From assembly GCA_005883215.1 (NCBI GenBank), contig VAYS01000002.1:124001-188000 (forward strand): a stretch of 64,000 nt of DNA, read 5' to 3'. Positions 33,805-41,791 of this stretch are shown here, piece after piece. How positions within the stretch are numbered: position 1 is the first letter of the stretch; each line of letters starts with the position of its first letter. The stretch is from Actinomycetota bacterium (GTDB lineage: Bacteria; Actinomycetota; Thermoleophilia; Solirubrobacterales; Solirubrobacteraceae). The position numbers and the translations under genes were made by a program. The notes below the pieces were generated by a model. The model was not told the origin of the DNA and did no database searches. It was given only the letters and a program-made list of their open reading frames with translations.

Positions 33805-34221
33805 TTAGGCCGGTACCCCGGACGCCATCTCCTGGCGAAGGTGAGCTGCGATCCGGTCGAACTCCTCGGTGAACGCGTCGTAGTCAAACTGGAGCGTGTT
33901 GAGGTAGGTGCTCCAGCCCATTGTGTGCTTGGCGATCAGCGCGGTTTCGTTGATCTCCTCCTCCGAGGCGCCGAACAAGCGCGCTGCCTCTGCGTGGAAG
34001 TACGCGCAGTACCGGCACCGAGTCGCGCCGGATACGGCCAGGCCGATCATCTCCTTGTACTTATTGGGGATGGCGGTCTGGTCTGAGAGCATCAGCGACT
34101 TGAAGCTGGCCCATTCGGTGGGGAGCAGGTAGTCCGGGACTCGCTGGAAGAACTCGGGGACGAGGCCAAAGACCTGCTCGATGTCCCGATCTGCCTCGCG
34201 ACGATCCTCGACGGCTGACAT
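33805..34221 (-). CDS. AhpD/carboxymuconolactone decarboxylase-like protein
   Basis: 138 aa from ATG 34221, which has GGAGG upstream. The CMD core has RCRYCAYFHAEAARLFGASEEEI (CxxC near residues 75-78), the AhpD-type redox pair with the downstream His. Family members act as alkylhydroperoxidase partners or decarboxylases. It lies 29 nt after nrtS on the same strand, suggesting co-transcription. Physiological substrate unknown. Confidence 0.8.
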   Translation of the reverse strand: MSAVEDRREADRDIEQVFGLVPEFFQRVPDYLLPTEWASFKSLMLSDQTAIPNKYKEMIGLAVSGATRCRYCAYFHAEAARLFGASEEEINETALIAKHTMGWSTYLNTLQFDYDAFTEEFDRIAAHLRQEMASGVPA

Positions 34222-34250
34222 AACGTGACCTCCTGGTAGTTGGGTTTGGC

Positions 34251-34553
34251 TTAGCTCTTCCCCGCAGCCGACGACGAGCGCCCGAGACGACGGTCTCGCG
34301 ACTGGCGCGTTGCTGTGAGGATCCCGAAGTTCGACATGCAGAACGGCGTGAGATAGGTCAGCGCGACCTTCAGCCACGTGAGCAGCGTCGCGTTGCCTGC
34401 CAGCACGTCCATGAGCTGGTTCATCGCGAAGAACACGGTTCCCACGGTCAACGCGACGGTGACCGTTCGCTTGAGATGTGGGCGATAGGTCACTACCGCA
34501 GCCATCTCATACCATCCCGACCATCCCGGGACCGCTTCGTTCGATGTGCTCAT
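34251..34553 (-). CDS. nrtS: NrtS-like nitrate/nitrite transporter subunit
   Basis: 100 aa with two transmembrane helices (about residues 36-54 and 64-82). The pattern RHLK/PHLKRTVTVALTVGTVFFAMNQ followed by LKVALTYLTPFCMSNFG is characteristic of the NrtS family described in cyanobacteria, where two NrtS proteins form a nitrate transporter. ATG 34553 with AGAGG upstream is chosen. It probably forms an operon with the AhpD-like gene. Confidence 0.72.
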   Translation of the reverse strand: MSTSNEAVPGWSGWYEMAAVVTYRPHLKRTVTVALTVGTVFFAMNQLMDVLAGNATLLTWLKVALTYLTPFCMSNFGILTATRQSRDRRLGRSSSAAGKS

Positions 34554-34631
34554 TTCATGCCTCTGGATTGAACTGATCGGGAGCCTAAGGAGGCACGGCA
34601 CGCGATACATCCGTACATGTACTGAACTTGC

Positions 34632-35672
34632 TCAGATCCCCAGTTCGGGCGCTCGTCGGATCAACTCGCTCTTGGATCGCACGCCAACCTTGACGTACAC
34701 GTTCGCCAGATGGGTCTCGACCGTCCGTTCGCTGATCACCAGCTGCGCGGCAATCTGCGCGGCGGTCTGACCTCGGGAGGCCAGCAGCGCCACCTCCCGT
34801 TCCCGCTGGGTGAGGGCATCGATCCCGGTCATCGACCTGTGCCTCGGCCGGCGCTTGCGACCTGTGAGGAAGATCTCCATTTCGGTGAGTATCGGCTCCA
34901 ACTCGCCGGCCGGGATTCGGTGATCAACACCGGGCAGCTCGACATACCGGGCATCCCGAATGCGGTCTGCCAGATAACGGCCGTGCGCCACGACGATCCA
35001 GTTGTCGCCCGTCCGGTGCAGGATCAGCGTCGGCACCCGCAACTCAGGGAGCAGCTCACGCACGTCGATCTCCGTGTTCATCCGGATCACCCCCTGCGCC
35101 ATCGCCGGGCTCGCCGACATCCGCAGGTACCGCGCCCACCAGCGCTTCAGCGCGTCGTCGTCGGCCGGGCTAGGAGTCCACCACTCCCCTGTCGCCCATG
35201 CATCCCCCATCCGAGCGAGGAAGCCCTCCAACTCGTCCGGCTCAAGCCCCCACGGATAGTCCGGCGCAGCCAGCCGTCGGGCCCACGAGCCGTACAACAC
35301 CAGCGCCTGCACCCGGTCAGGGTGACGGTGGGCGAACAAGATCGACAGCGTTCCTCCCTCGGAGATCCCGAAGATCCCCGCCCGGGACGATCCAGCCGCG
35401 TCCATCACCGCCCGGATGTCGTCCATCCGCTCGTCCATCGTCGGAGGGCCGGTCACCGGATCGGACATCCCCGTGCCGCGCTTGTCGAACACGATCAGGC
35501 GGGAAAACGACGCCAGCCTGGAGAGGAAGCGAGCGAAGTTCGGCTCCTCCCACGCCACCTCGACGTGGGAGACAAATCCCGGCACCAAAACTAGATCGGG
35601 CGGCCCTTCGCCAAGCACCTGATAGGCGACGTTCACCGAATCGCTCTTCGCGTACCTGGTCTCCGGCGGCAC
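34632..35672 (-). CDS. Alpha/beta hydrolase fused to a LuxR-type HTH
   Basis: 346 aa. Residues 1-270 are an alpha/beta hydrolase with nucleophile motif GISEGG (Ser near 104) and a GVDHRI segment carrying the catalytic His. Residues about 283-342 form a LuxR/FixJ-type HTH (LTQREREVALLASRGQTAAQI, then ISERTVETHLANVYVKVG). The hydrolase half is the type usually fused to class III cyclases; here the output is DNA binding. It may sense or hydrolyse a small ester or lactone to control transcription. GTG 35672 lies 6 nt after TAGAGT (35679-35684), a leaderless start; ATG 35675 is the alternative. Confidence 0.88.
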   Translation of the reverse strand: MPPETRYAKSDSVNVAYQVLGEGPPDLVLVPGFVSHVEVAWEEPNFARFLSRLASFSRLIVFDKRGTGMSDPVTGPPTMDERMDDIRAVMDAAGSSRAGIFGISEGGTLSILFAHRHPDRVQALVLYGSWARRLAAPDYPWGLEPDELEGFLARMGDAWATGEWWTPSPADDDALKRWWARYLRMSASPAMAQGVIRMNTEIDVRELLPELRVPTLILHRTGDNWIVVAHGRYLADRIRDARYVELPGVDHRIPAGELEPILTEMEIFLTGRKRRPRHRSMTGIDALTQREREVALLASRGQTAAQIAAQLVISERTVETHLANVYVKVGVRSKSELIRRAPELGI

Positions 35673-35678
35673 CATTCG

Positions 35679-35684
35679 ACTCTA
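35679..35684 (-). promoter_or_regulatory. -10 box of the hydrolase-LuxR gene
   Basis: TAGAGT on the minus strand, 6 nt before GTG 35672. Confidence 0.4.
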
Positions 35685-35867
35685 ACCCGGGCAGCACGCC
35701 GAACTCCACTCGCCCGAACTCCACTCACGCGCGGGCTCGGTCGCATCGCGCGAACTACCAATTACGTGGGAGAACGCATCCGTCCCAGCCGGATGCCGAA
35801 ACCCGCTTTGCCGTCGGACAGTTCCGTGGACGCGACGGGCAGCTTCCCCGCTCCGCGCGGAAACCTG

Positions 35868-35892
35868 GCATCTCGCGGACGATTGCTTTCGC
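35868..35892 (+). repeat. 25-bp dispersed motif, copy 3
   Basis: Same orientation as copies at 31551 and 32718; 23 of 25 positions match copy 2. It lies in the 287-nt gap between the hydrolase-LuxR gene and the PIN toxin gene. That gap shows no gene. Confidence 0.5.
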
Positions 35893-35962
35893 CTTCCCGG
35901 GGCGGTCAATGTGCGAGTGCCTTGGCGACGCTGCGCGCACGGGGTGGGAGTGGGCGCCCGCG

Positions 35963-36376
35963 TCAGCCGTTCTCGCGAAGCTTGGCAACGAACTCCGCTG
36001 GTGTGAGTATCGGCAAGTCCTCCCGCAGGCTGAGGGGGTGCTGGTCGCCTGTGACCAGGAACGCGCGCCGGGCGATTGCCAGGGCGAGGAGGTAGTCGTC
36101 GTCGGGGTCGGGCGAGCGGACTGGAGCTGGGTCGGGTGGATCCTCGGCGAGCGTTGCGTGGTCGCGGACCCAGCTGACGAAGGCAGCGGCTTTCTCGGCG
36201 GGGATCCGTTTGCGGAGCTTTGGGTACGCGAGCGCGCGTGTGAGCTCGGCGATCAGCAGTTCGGACACGACCATTTCAAACGCGCCGTCGCGGTTGTTGC
36301 GGAGGATCTCGGCCGACGGACCTCGCGCCGAGAGCGCAGCTGAGATCAGGACGTTGACGTCAACGACGGCGCGCAC
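35963..36376 (-). CDS. PIN-domain toxin
   Basis: 137 aa PIN ribonuclease fold. The acidic metal site is visible as Asp6 (VVDVNVLISA), Glu near 44 (IAELTRAL), Asp in DPDDDYLLALA and the terminal Asp in VTGDQHPL. The family (COG1569-type) is the toxin of VapBC-like modules that cleave RNA. It overlaps the upstream ribbon-helix-helix gene by 17 nt, so both are made from one transcript. Confidence 0.88.
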   Translation of the reverse strand: MRAVVDVNVLISAALSARGPSAEILRNNRDGAFEMVVSELLIAELTRALAYPKLRKRIPAEKAAAFVSWVRDHATLAEDPPDPAPVRSPDPDDDYLLALAIARRAFLVTGDQHPLSLREDLPILTPAEFVAKLRENG

Positions 36377-36611
36377 CAGATGCCCGTCGACGAGGTCTGG
36401 TCGCGTGTTGGGCCTCGAGCGCGAGTTCGGCGGCCTTGGCTTCGGACATGGTCGCTCCGGACCACAGGTCGTCGAGCACGTCGAGCTTGAGATCGCGGCG
36501 GAGCGATTCCTCGATCACCGCACTGTCGGAGACCCCGGTGCGTGCGGCGCGGATCTTGACCCATTTGAGGACGTCTCCATCGATCGTGAGCGTTGTCCTG
36601 ACCTTCGCCAT
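36360..36611 (-). CDS. Ribbon-helix-helix antitoxin
   Basis: 83 aa. The N-terminal RHH strand and helices are KVRTTLTIDGDVLKWVKIRAARTGVSDSAVIEESLRRDL; the C-terminal part (LWSGATMSEAKAAELALEAQ) should wrap around the toxin. It precedes and overlaps the PIN toxin gene. ATG 36611 lies 6 nt after TACGAT with no room for a ribosome site, so it is leaderless. A perfect palindrome next to the -10 box is the likely autoregulatory operator. Confidence 0.86.
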   Translation of the reverse strand: MAKVRTTLTIDGDVLKWVKIRAARTGVSDSAVIEESLRRDLKLDVLDDLWSGATMSEAKAAELALEAQHATRPRRRASGARRR

Positions 36612-36617
36612 AGCCGC

Positions 36618-36645
36618 ATCGTAGCATCATGATGCGATTATGCAA
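36618..36645 (-). promoter_or_regulatory. Toxin-antitoxin promoter with palindromic operator
   Basis: On the minus strand, -35-like TTGCAT (36640-36645) and -10 TACGAT (36618-36623) are 16 nt apart. The perfect 12-bp palindrome GCATCATGATGC (36624-36635) fills most of the spacer and abuts the -10 box. The RHH antitoxin, or its complex with the PIN toxin, is expected to bind here and repress its own operon. Confidence 0.65.
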
Positions 36646-36828
36646 TGACGCCCGAGCATGTTGGGTTGTCGATCGTCGTCCAGAGGAGGACGTCATGGAA
36701 TCTGTACCGCTGCTGGATTGCGCGGGACGACGCCGCTCGCCGGCGACTTTGTCCAGGCTTCCACCAAGACCGCCCGCCACGCAACAAGGGCCTTCGATAT
36801 CCGCCGGATCCGCCAACCGTGGAGGAGA

Positions 36829-37070
36829 TCATCGCGGTGATGCCAGCGATGAGGCGATCAGCACCCAGGTCTGCGTGATGTCGGCGGGCGCCGGGCCCGC
36901 GGCAGCGTTGGTCCAGTCGATCAGGTACGGGACGCCGGCGGCGACGATGACGTTCTCGGGATGCAGATCCAGATGCAGCAGCGCCTGGCCCTCGCCAAAC
37001 GGGGACGGAAGCCAGGCCGGTGCGGTGATCGCGTGCAGCCGGCCGTGCAGGCAAGACGACCGATCGCCGC
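36829..37070 (-). pseudogene. Remnant of an aminoglycoside-phosphotransferase-like gene
   Basis: An 80-codon minus-strand frame bounded by stops has no start codon but contains the kinase catalytic loop HLDLHPENVIV followed by YLIDWTNAAAG and ITQTWVLIA, the conserved core of APH/choline-kinase-type phosphotransferases. The N-terminal lobe is absent. It is a fragment left by deletion. The rest of the 659-nt interval between the antitoxin gene and 37283 shows no other gene. Confidence 0.6.
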
Positions 37071-37282
37071 GTTAGACGGCAGGGGGTTTCTGCCTCTAGT
37101 TCACATAATCGGCGTTATCGAGCATTGATAGTGCGAGACCTACGAGGAGCTGACCAACTCCGACGGCCGGTGCGCTGCTGCTCCTCGCGTTTGCGAGGGC
37201 TCCTCCGGCTATTTAGCACCGCGCAGGTGCGGGCGTAAGGCGCGTTCGTAGGCCGCGAGCAGGCAGTATTGTGGGCGGCCCG

Positions 37283-38782
37283 ATGCGGTTGATGACACGG
37301 AGACAGTTCGCGCTCCGGACAGGCCAGCTCGTCGGCGCGGCGGCCGTGACATCCCAGCTAGAGTGGCTGGCCGCCTGCGGGAAGGCGGCACCGAAGCAGG
37401 CCCAGTGGCGGGCGTTGGCCCGCCGCCTGCGGGGTTCTCTAGTTCTACCCGGTGATGAGAGCTACGCGCGGCTGCGTCTGCCGTTCAACCGCCGCTACGC
37501 ATCAGTCCATCCGTCAGGAATCGCCATGTGCGCCGGCCAATCCGACGTTCGCCAGGCGCTTGAGTGGTCGCAGGAGCACGACGTGCCGATCGCAGCGCGG
37601 TCGGGAGGGCACAGCTACGCCGGCTACTCGACCACCCCAGGACTGGTGATCGATGTCAGTCGACTCAACACTGTCCAGGTGAACGAGGCGGACGGCACTA
37701 TCTCGGTCGGCGGAGGCGCGCGCAACACCGACGTCTATGACGGACTTCAGCCCCACAACGTGGCGATTTCCGCGGGACGATGCCCGAGCGTCGGGATCAG
37801 CGGCCTGGCACTCGGAGGTGGCTTCGGCTTCAGCTCGCGAAAGCTCGGCCTGACGAGCGACCACCTACTGGAAACACGGCTCGTCCTGGCATCAGGGAAG
37901 CGGGTGACGTGCAGCGCGCGCGAGAACTCCGACCTGTTCTGGGCCTGCCGCGGTGGCGGTGGCGGCAACTTCGGGATCAACACGGCCTTCAGGTTTGCAA
38001 CCCACCCCGTAGGGCGCGTGTCGATATATGACCTCGCGTGGGACTGGCGCGACGCCTCCGAGGTCGCTCCGGCGTTGCAGACGGTGCTGCTGCACGCGCC
38101 GGACGAGCTCTCCATGCGGCTCGGCATGGGCAAGGCTGGCGGGGGACCGCAGGCCCACCGCGCTCCCCCGAAGATGACAGCGCTCGGGCAGTACTTCGGC
38201 CCGCCGGACGCGCTCACCGAGTTGCTGAGGCCGGCTTTGCGGGCGGCGCCAACGACGAAGCGCCTGATTGCTGCGCGCACGTTCTGGCAGGCCAAGGACT
38301 ACTTCTTCCACACAACGCCGCGCGACCAGTTCATGGAGAAGTCCAGCTACATCATCAAGCCTCTCTCCGATCGTGGCTTTCAGACGATGATGCGCTGGGT
38401 CGAACGCTGGCCTGGCAGCCTCAACGAAGACGGGGGCAGCATGGCGCTATTCGGCTGGGGCGGCGCGATCAACCGTGTTCCCGCACCCGAGACTGCTTTC
38501 GTACATCGCGACGCGATCTTCCTAATGGCCTACGCGACGGAATGGACAGAACGAGACACCCGCGCGTCGGTCGCCGCTGGTCTCGACTGGATCGAGGGGT
38601 TCTTCGCCGCCATGAAACCCCATGTGGCGGCGCGCTCTTACCAGAACTTCATCGACAGCCGGCTACCGAACTGGGAGAGCGCCTATTACGGCCAGAACCT
38701 CGAGCGGCTCATCCAGGTAAAGCGACGGTTTGACCCTGGTGATCGCTTCCATTTCGCGCAGAGCATCCCTACGCGAGGGTAA
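37283..38782 (+). CDS. Tat-exported FAD-linked oxidase (berberine bridge enzyme type)
   Basis: 499 aa from ATG 37283. A twin-arginine signal (TRRQFALRTGQLVGAAA) leads a p-cresol-methylhydroxylase-type FAD domain with IAARSGGHSYAGYS (the FAD-linking His) and CPSVGISGLALGGGFGF, where Cys could provide the second covalent link. The C-terminal BBE motif is YYGQNLERLIQVKRRFDPGDRF. Such enzymes oxidise sugars, alkaloids or antibiotics. TATTGT (37267-37272) lies 10 nt before the ATG. GTG 37271 is an alternative start. Substrate unknown; no pathway neighbours. Confidence 0.88.
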   Translation: MRLMTRRQFALRTGQLVGAAAVTSQLEWLAACGKAAPKQAQWRALARRLRGSLVLPGDESYARLRLPFNRRYASVHPSGIAMCAGQSDVRQALEWSQEHDVPIAARSGGHSYAGYSTTPGLVIDVSRLNTVQVNEADGTISVGGGARNTDVYDGLQPHNVAISAGRCPSVGISGLALGGGFGFSSRKLGLTSDHLLETRLVLASGKRVTCSARENSDLFWACRGGGGGNFGINTAFRFATHPVGRVSIYDLAWDWRDASEVAPALQTVLLHAPDELSMRLGMGKAGGGPQAHRAPPKMTALGQYFGPPDALTELLRPALRAAPTTKRLIAARTFWQAKDYFFHTTPRDQFMEKSSYIIKPLSDRGFQTMMRWVERWPGSLNEDGGSMALFGWGGAINRVPAPETAFVHRDAIFLMAYATEWTERDTRASVAAGLDWIEGFFAAMKPHVAARSYQNFIDSRLPNWESAYYGQNLERLIQVKRRFDPGDRFHFAQSIPTRG

Positions 38783-38920
38783 TCCGTTTCGCCTGACCTG
38801 GCTCGTCACGATGCCGAAGCGGTGTCCCGGGGATCGCGTTGCGGCCTGAGACGCCGCTGCGATGAGTTTCGGCGGGTCCGATGGTCTCAGTGCGTGTGAT
38901 CCCAACCCCAGGAGGATGTC

Positions 38921-39295
38921 GTGACTAGCACTAAGACTCGTGTCAACAAGATCAGCACCGTGGTTATCCCGGTGTCCGATCAGGACCGTGCCATCGACTT
39001 CTATGTTGAGAAGCTCGGCTTTGAGAAGCGCATCGATGTGCCGTTCGGCAACGGCTACCGCTGGGTCGAGGTGGCGTCGGGCGACGCGGTGACTACCATC
39101 GCCCTGGCCCCCCCGCCCCCGGGCAAGCCGACGGGCAATCGCGAGACGGGCATTGGTCTGCAGACCGATGACATCGATGCCTACCACGCTGAGCTGAAGG
39201 CCAGTGGCGTGGACGTCGACCCCGAGGTCAGCCGCACGCTCTCTCTTCAGGGGTGGTGCAGCTCGCGAAGGCGAGCGATGAGCGCGCGCGCCTAG
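38921..39295 (+). CDS. VOC/glyoxalase-family protein with aberrant C-terminus
   Basis: 124 aa. GTG 38921 follows GGAGG. Residues 10-107 show a normal VOC module (VVIPVSDQDRAIDFYVEKLGFE, then TGIGLQTDDIDAYHAELKASGVDVD). After VSR the chain changes to TLSLQGWCSSRRRAMSARA, so the last strands, which carry a metal ligand and the FRDPDGN-type motif, are missing. This points to a recent 3' truncation or frameshift. The stop shares CTAG with the convergent gene at 39292. Confidence 0.75.
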   Translation: MTSTKTRVNKISTVVIPVSDQDRAIDFYVEKLGFEKRIDVPFGNGYRWVEVASGDAVTTIALAPPPPGKPTGNRETGIGLQTDDIDAYHAELKASGVDVDPEVSRTLSLQGWCSSRRRAMSARA

Positions 39296-39567
39296 CGCTT
39301 GACAACGTTGTGGATCTCGAGCACCTCGGGCTCGCCTGGGTCAATCCCGATTTCAGCGAGCACCGGCATTAGGCGCTGGCCGAAAGCCTCGAGCTGTTCC
39401 CGTGAGTCCCAGATCTCGCTGACCCGGAGGTTCCCCTCCGCTCCGAAGCAGACGTGGTAATCGAGGCCATCCGGGGGAAAGTCGCCGGCGTCTGTGAGGC
39501 GGCGGATGCTTTCGTCGTACTGCTCGGCCGTCAAAGAGGCTGGGGCGAAGCGGATAAGGACGCTCAC
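39292..39567 (-). CDS. Small dimeric alpha/beta-barrel protein, paralogue of 15571 gene
   Basis: 91 aa after AAGGAGG. The layout matches the gene at 15571: N-terminal strand, then GNLRVSEIWDSREQLEAF, then a helix LMPVLAEIG and a final PEVLEIHN strand. Function unknown. It is convergent with the truncated VOC gene and overlaps it by 4 bp. Confidence 0.72.
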   Translation of the reverse strand: MSVLIRFAPASLTAEQYDESIRRLTDAGDFPPDGLDYHVCFGAEGNLRVSEIWDSREQLEAFGQRLMPVLAEIGIDPGEPEVLEIHNVVKR

Positions 39568-39676
39568 GGCAAGATCCTCCTTAGCTCAGGGCGAGAAGGA
39601 CCATATCCGAGCTTCGAGCCGGACCACCTGCAGGTACGAGCGGCGAGAGTCGACCCCCTCTGGTTGGCGTGAGGAG

Positions 39677-40360
39677 TCAACTCGCGAGACGCTCTGCCAG
39701 CTCGTGTAGCTGCCCCACCGATTCGTCCGCCTGGGGATCCTCGCGAGCCGGAGAGCCCGGGCCGTACTCGAGCGGCCGGTCAAGGAATGCGGTCCGCAGC
39801 CCCGCGCTGCGGGCGCCCTTGAGGTCCGCGGGGTGGGCGGCCACCAGCATGAGCTCGCCTGGCTTTACCCCGAGCAGGCACGCCGGGGTCTGGTACGCCT
39901 CGGGCGCCGGCTTGTAGGCGCGCCACATCTCCGTCGAGAGCAAGCAGTCGAAGCGCAAGTCGCCATGGCGCGCGAGGTCGACGAGCAGGGCCAGATGGCC
40001 GTTGGAGAGCGCCGCCGTCACGCGCTGGCGGCGCAACGCGTCCAGGCCGGCCCGCACATCGGGCCACGGATTCAGCTGGTGCCAGGCGCCCACTAGCCGA
40101 CTTCGCTCCTGCGCGGAGAGGTCCATGCCCCGCTCGCTAAGTAGATCTGTGAGGGTTACGAGATGAAGCTCGTCGAAGTTCCCCCACGGCCGCGCACCGC
40201 TGTTGACCTCGGCGAGGATCGGCCACAAGCGCGCGCGCCATGCATCGGCCAGTTCCTCCGGATCACCCGACACTCCGCTCGCGCGAAACGCATCGGCAAT
40301 CCCCGAGCGCCAGTCAACGAGAGTCCCGAACACGTCGAATACAAGCGCGCGCACGGTCAT
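39677..40360 (-). CDS. Haloacid dehalogenase type II
   Basis: 227 aa HAD hydrolase. Motif I is VFDVFGTLVDW with nucleophile Asp9, motif II is ALSNGH, and motif III/IV are YKPAPEAY and MLVAAHPADLKGA. The AHPAD/LxGA pattern and the SNG motif are typical of (S)-2-haloacid dehalogenases. They release halide from 2-haloalkanoates, though related HADs have other substrates. It is transcribed alone. Confidence 0.87.
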   Translation of the reverse strand: MTVRALVFDVFGTLVDWRSGIADAFRASGVSGDPEELADAWRARLWPILAEVNSGARPWGNFDELHLVTLTDLLSERGMDLSAQERSRLVGAWHQLNPWPDVRAGLDALRRQRVTAALSNGHLALLVDLARHGDLRFDCLLSTEMWRAYKPAPEAYQTPACLLGVKPGELMLVAAHPADLKGARSAGLRTAFLDRPLEYGPGSPAREDPQADESVGQLHELAERLAS

Positions 40361-40397
40361 CGGTTGGTCATTCTGGTTCCCCAGAATCGGTGCTTGG

Positions 40398-40973
40398 TCA
40401 GAGCTGCAGCGCCAACAGGCCGTCCCGCTCGCGCTCGATCAGCCGGATGACCCAGGCGAGGCGCCGTCCGTGGCGGTGCAGAGCCTTGGCGTTGGTGGCC
40501 GCCACGACGCCCGCCTTGTCCACCCCTCCTGGGCGGTTGTCATACCAGGGGTTGACCGCCCGCGCGCCGAAGCCTGGGGACACGATCAACGCGCCCATGT
40601 CATAGAGCTGGGAATTGAGTACGTGCACCGCTTCGCGCGCCCGCTCGTCCCCGATCGGCAGCGCGACGAGCGATGACCCCACCGAGTGGCCAAACAGACC
40701 GATGAGGTCCTGTTCGCTCGTCATAGCCCGCGCCGCGTCGCGCAGAGCCTCGAGATGTTCGGTCGCGCGCGGGCCGTCGCATTCGGCGGCCAGGACCACG
40801 CCGGCGGCTGCCCGCACCCGGCTGACAATCCGGGAGGCCTCTTCGCGACGCATAGCCCGATCGAGAGCGCTGACCGATATCTCGGCGCCCCCTTCCGCCA
40901 CCCCTTCGGCGAACGCCCCCAGCATCGCCTCGAGGGGCTGGTTCTTGTCCCCCAGAACCACCACCTCAACCAT
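40398..40973 (-). CDS. Flavodoxin-like fold protein (WrbA/NADPH-FMN reductase type)
   Basis: 191 aa from ATG 40973, placed 7 nt after AGAGGG. The Rossmann-like pattern VEVVVLGDKNQPLEAMLGAFAEGV begins the flavodoxin fold; the segment LIGLFGHSVGSS occupies the FMN-phosphate/ring region, and QLYDMGALIVSPGF plus a late NPWY resemble WrbA family landmarks. Probable FMN binding; substrate unknown. ATG 40997 is an alternative start. Confidence 0.6.
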   Translation of the reverse strand: MVEVVVLGDKNQPLEAMLGAFAEGVAEGGAEISVSALDRAMRREEASRIVSRVRAAAGVVLAAECDGPRATEHLEALRDAARAMTSEQDLIGLFGHSVGSSLVALPIGDERAREAVHVLNSQLYDMGALIVSPGFGARAVNPWYDNRPGGVDKAGVVAATNAKALHRHGRRLAWVIRLIERERDGLLALQL

Positions 40974-41086
40974 CGAGCGGCCCTCTGGCGGGCTCATATC
41001 CGGCTCCCCTGCCCCTCGACGTCCGCCGCCCAGCGAAGTGCTGGGTTCCGGTCGCATCTGTTGGCCATGCTCGTGTCCTTCGCTCG

Positions 41087-41695
41087 TCAGTCCGGCGTCT
41101 GCTGGGCAGATCGGTAGTACTCGATCGCCCCGGTGCGCTCGAGGTCGTCGAGCAGGATCGCCTCGACGTCGAGGGTTAGGCCGATCTCGTTGCCGACCAC
41201 CACTCCCCCACCGGGAAGCTCATCCTGCCAGGAGACGCCAAAGTCGTGCCGGTTGATGTGACCGGTGGCCTCGAATCCGATCCGACGCAGGTCGCCCCGG
41301 TTCTCGTCGCCGACCCAAAACGGGGTCCTCCACTCACCGAGGTAGGCGAGATCGAGAGGAACGGTCTGCGTCACGCCGCGGATCGTGAGCTCGACGCTGA
41401 CCTGGAAGTGGGTGTCACCGGTGCGCTCGACGAATCTTCCGCTGAACGTGATCTTGGGGTGATGCTCGACATCGAGGAAGTCCGCGCTACGGAGGTGGAC
41501 GTCGCGGTCGGGCTCACCGGTCCAGATCCGCGCCGCATCGATCTCGCCCTCGAACGTCGCACTCAAGCACCGCTCCCAGTCCAGCTCGAGGGTGCCATGG
41601 ATGTCCTTGAACAAGCCCCGGACCCAGGTAACCATCATGTGCCGGGCCCGAAACTCAGCCTCGGTATGGCCGGGTTCGAAGATCCAGGTCGCCAC
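41087..41695 (-). CDS. YceI-family lipid-binding protein
   Basis: 202 aa YceI beta-barrel: WIFEPGHTEAEFRARHMMVTWVRGLF at the N-terminus, then DVHLRSADFLDVEHHPKITF and LTIRGVTQTVPLDL. Family members bind polyisoprenoids or long-chain lipids. There is no signal peptide, so this copy should be cytosolic. GTG 41695 lies 6 nt after TAGGGT on this strand, a leaderless start. Confidence 0.9.
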   Translation of the reverse strand: MATWIFEPGHTEAEFRARHMMVTWVRGLFKDIHGTLELDWERCLSATFEGEIDAARIWTGEPDRDVHLRSADFLDVEHHPKITFSGRFVERTGDTHFQVSVELTIRGVTQTVPLDLAYLGEWRTPFWVGDENRGDLRRIGFEATGHINRHDFGVSWQDELPGGGVVVGNEIGLTLDVEAILLDDLERTGAIEYYRSAQQTPD

Positions 41696-41791
41696 GACCT
41701 CACCCTATCGGCGCGCCGAGCATCCGGCCAGCTCGTGCCAGCGGTTGGGCCATCGGGGCGGTGGGCGGGCTACCGGACCGCGCCGTGGCCC

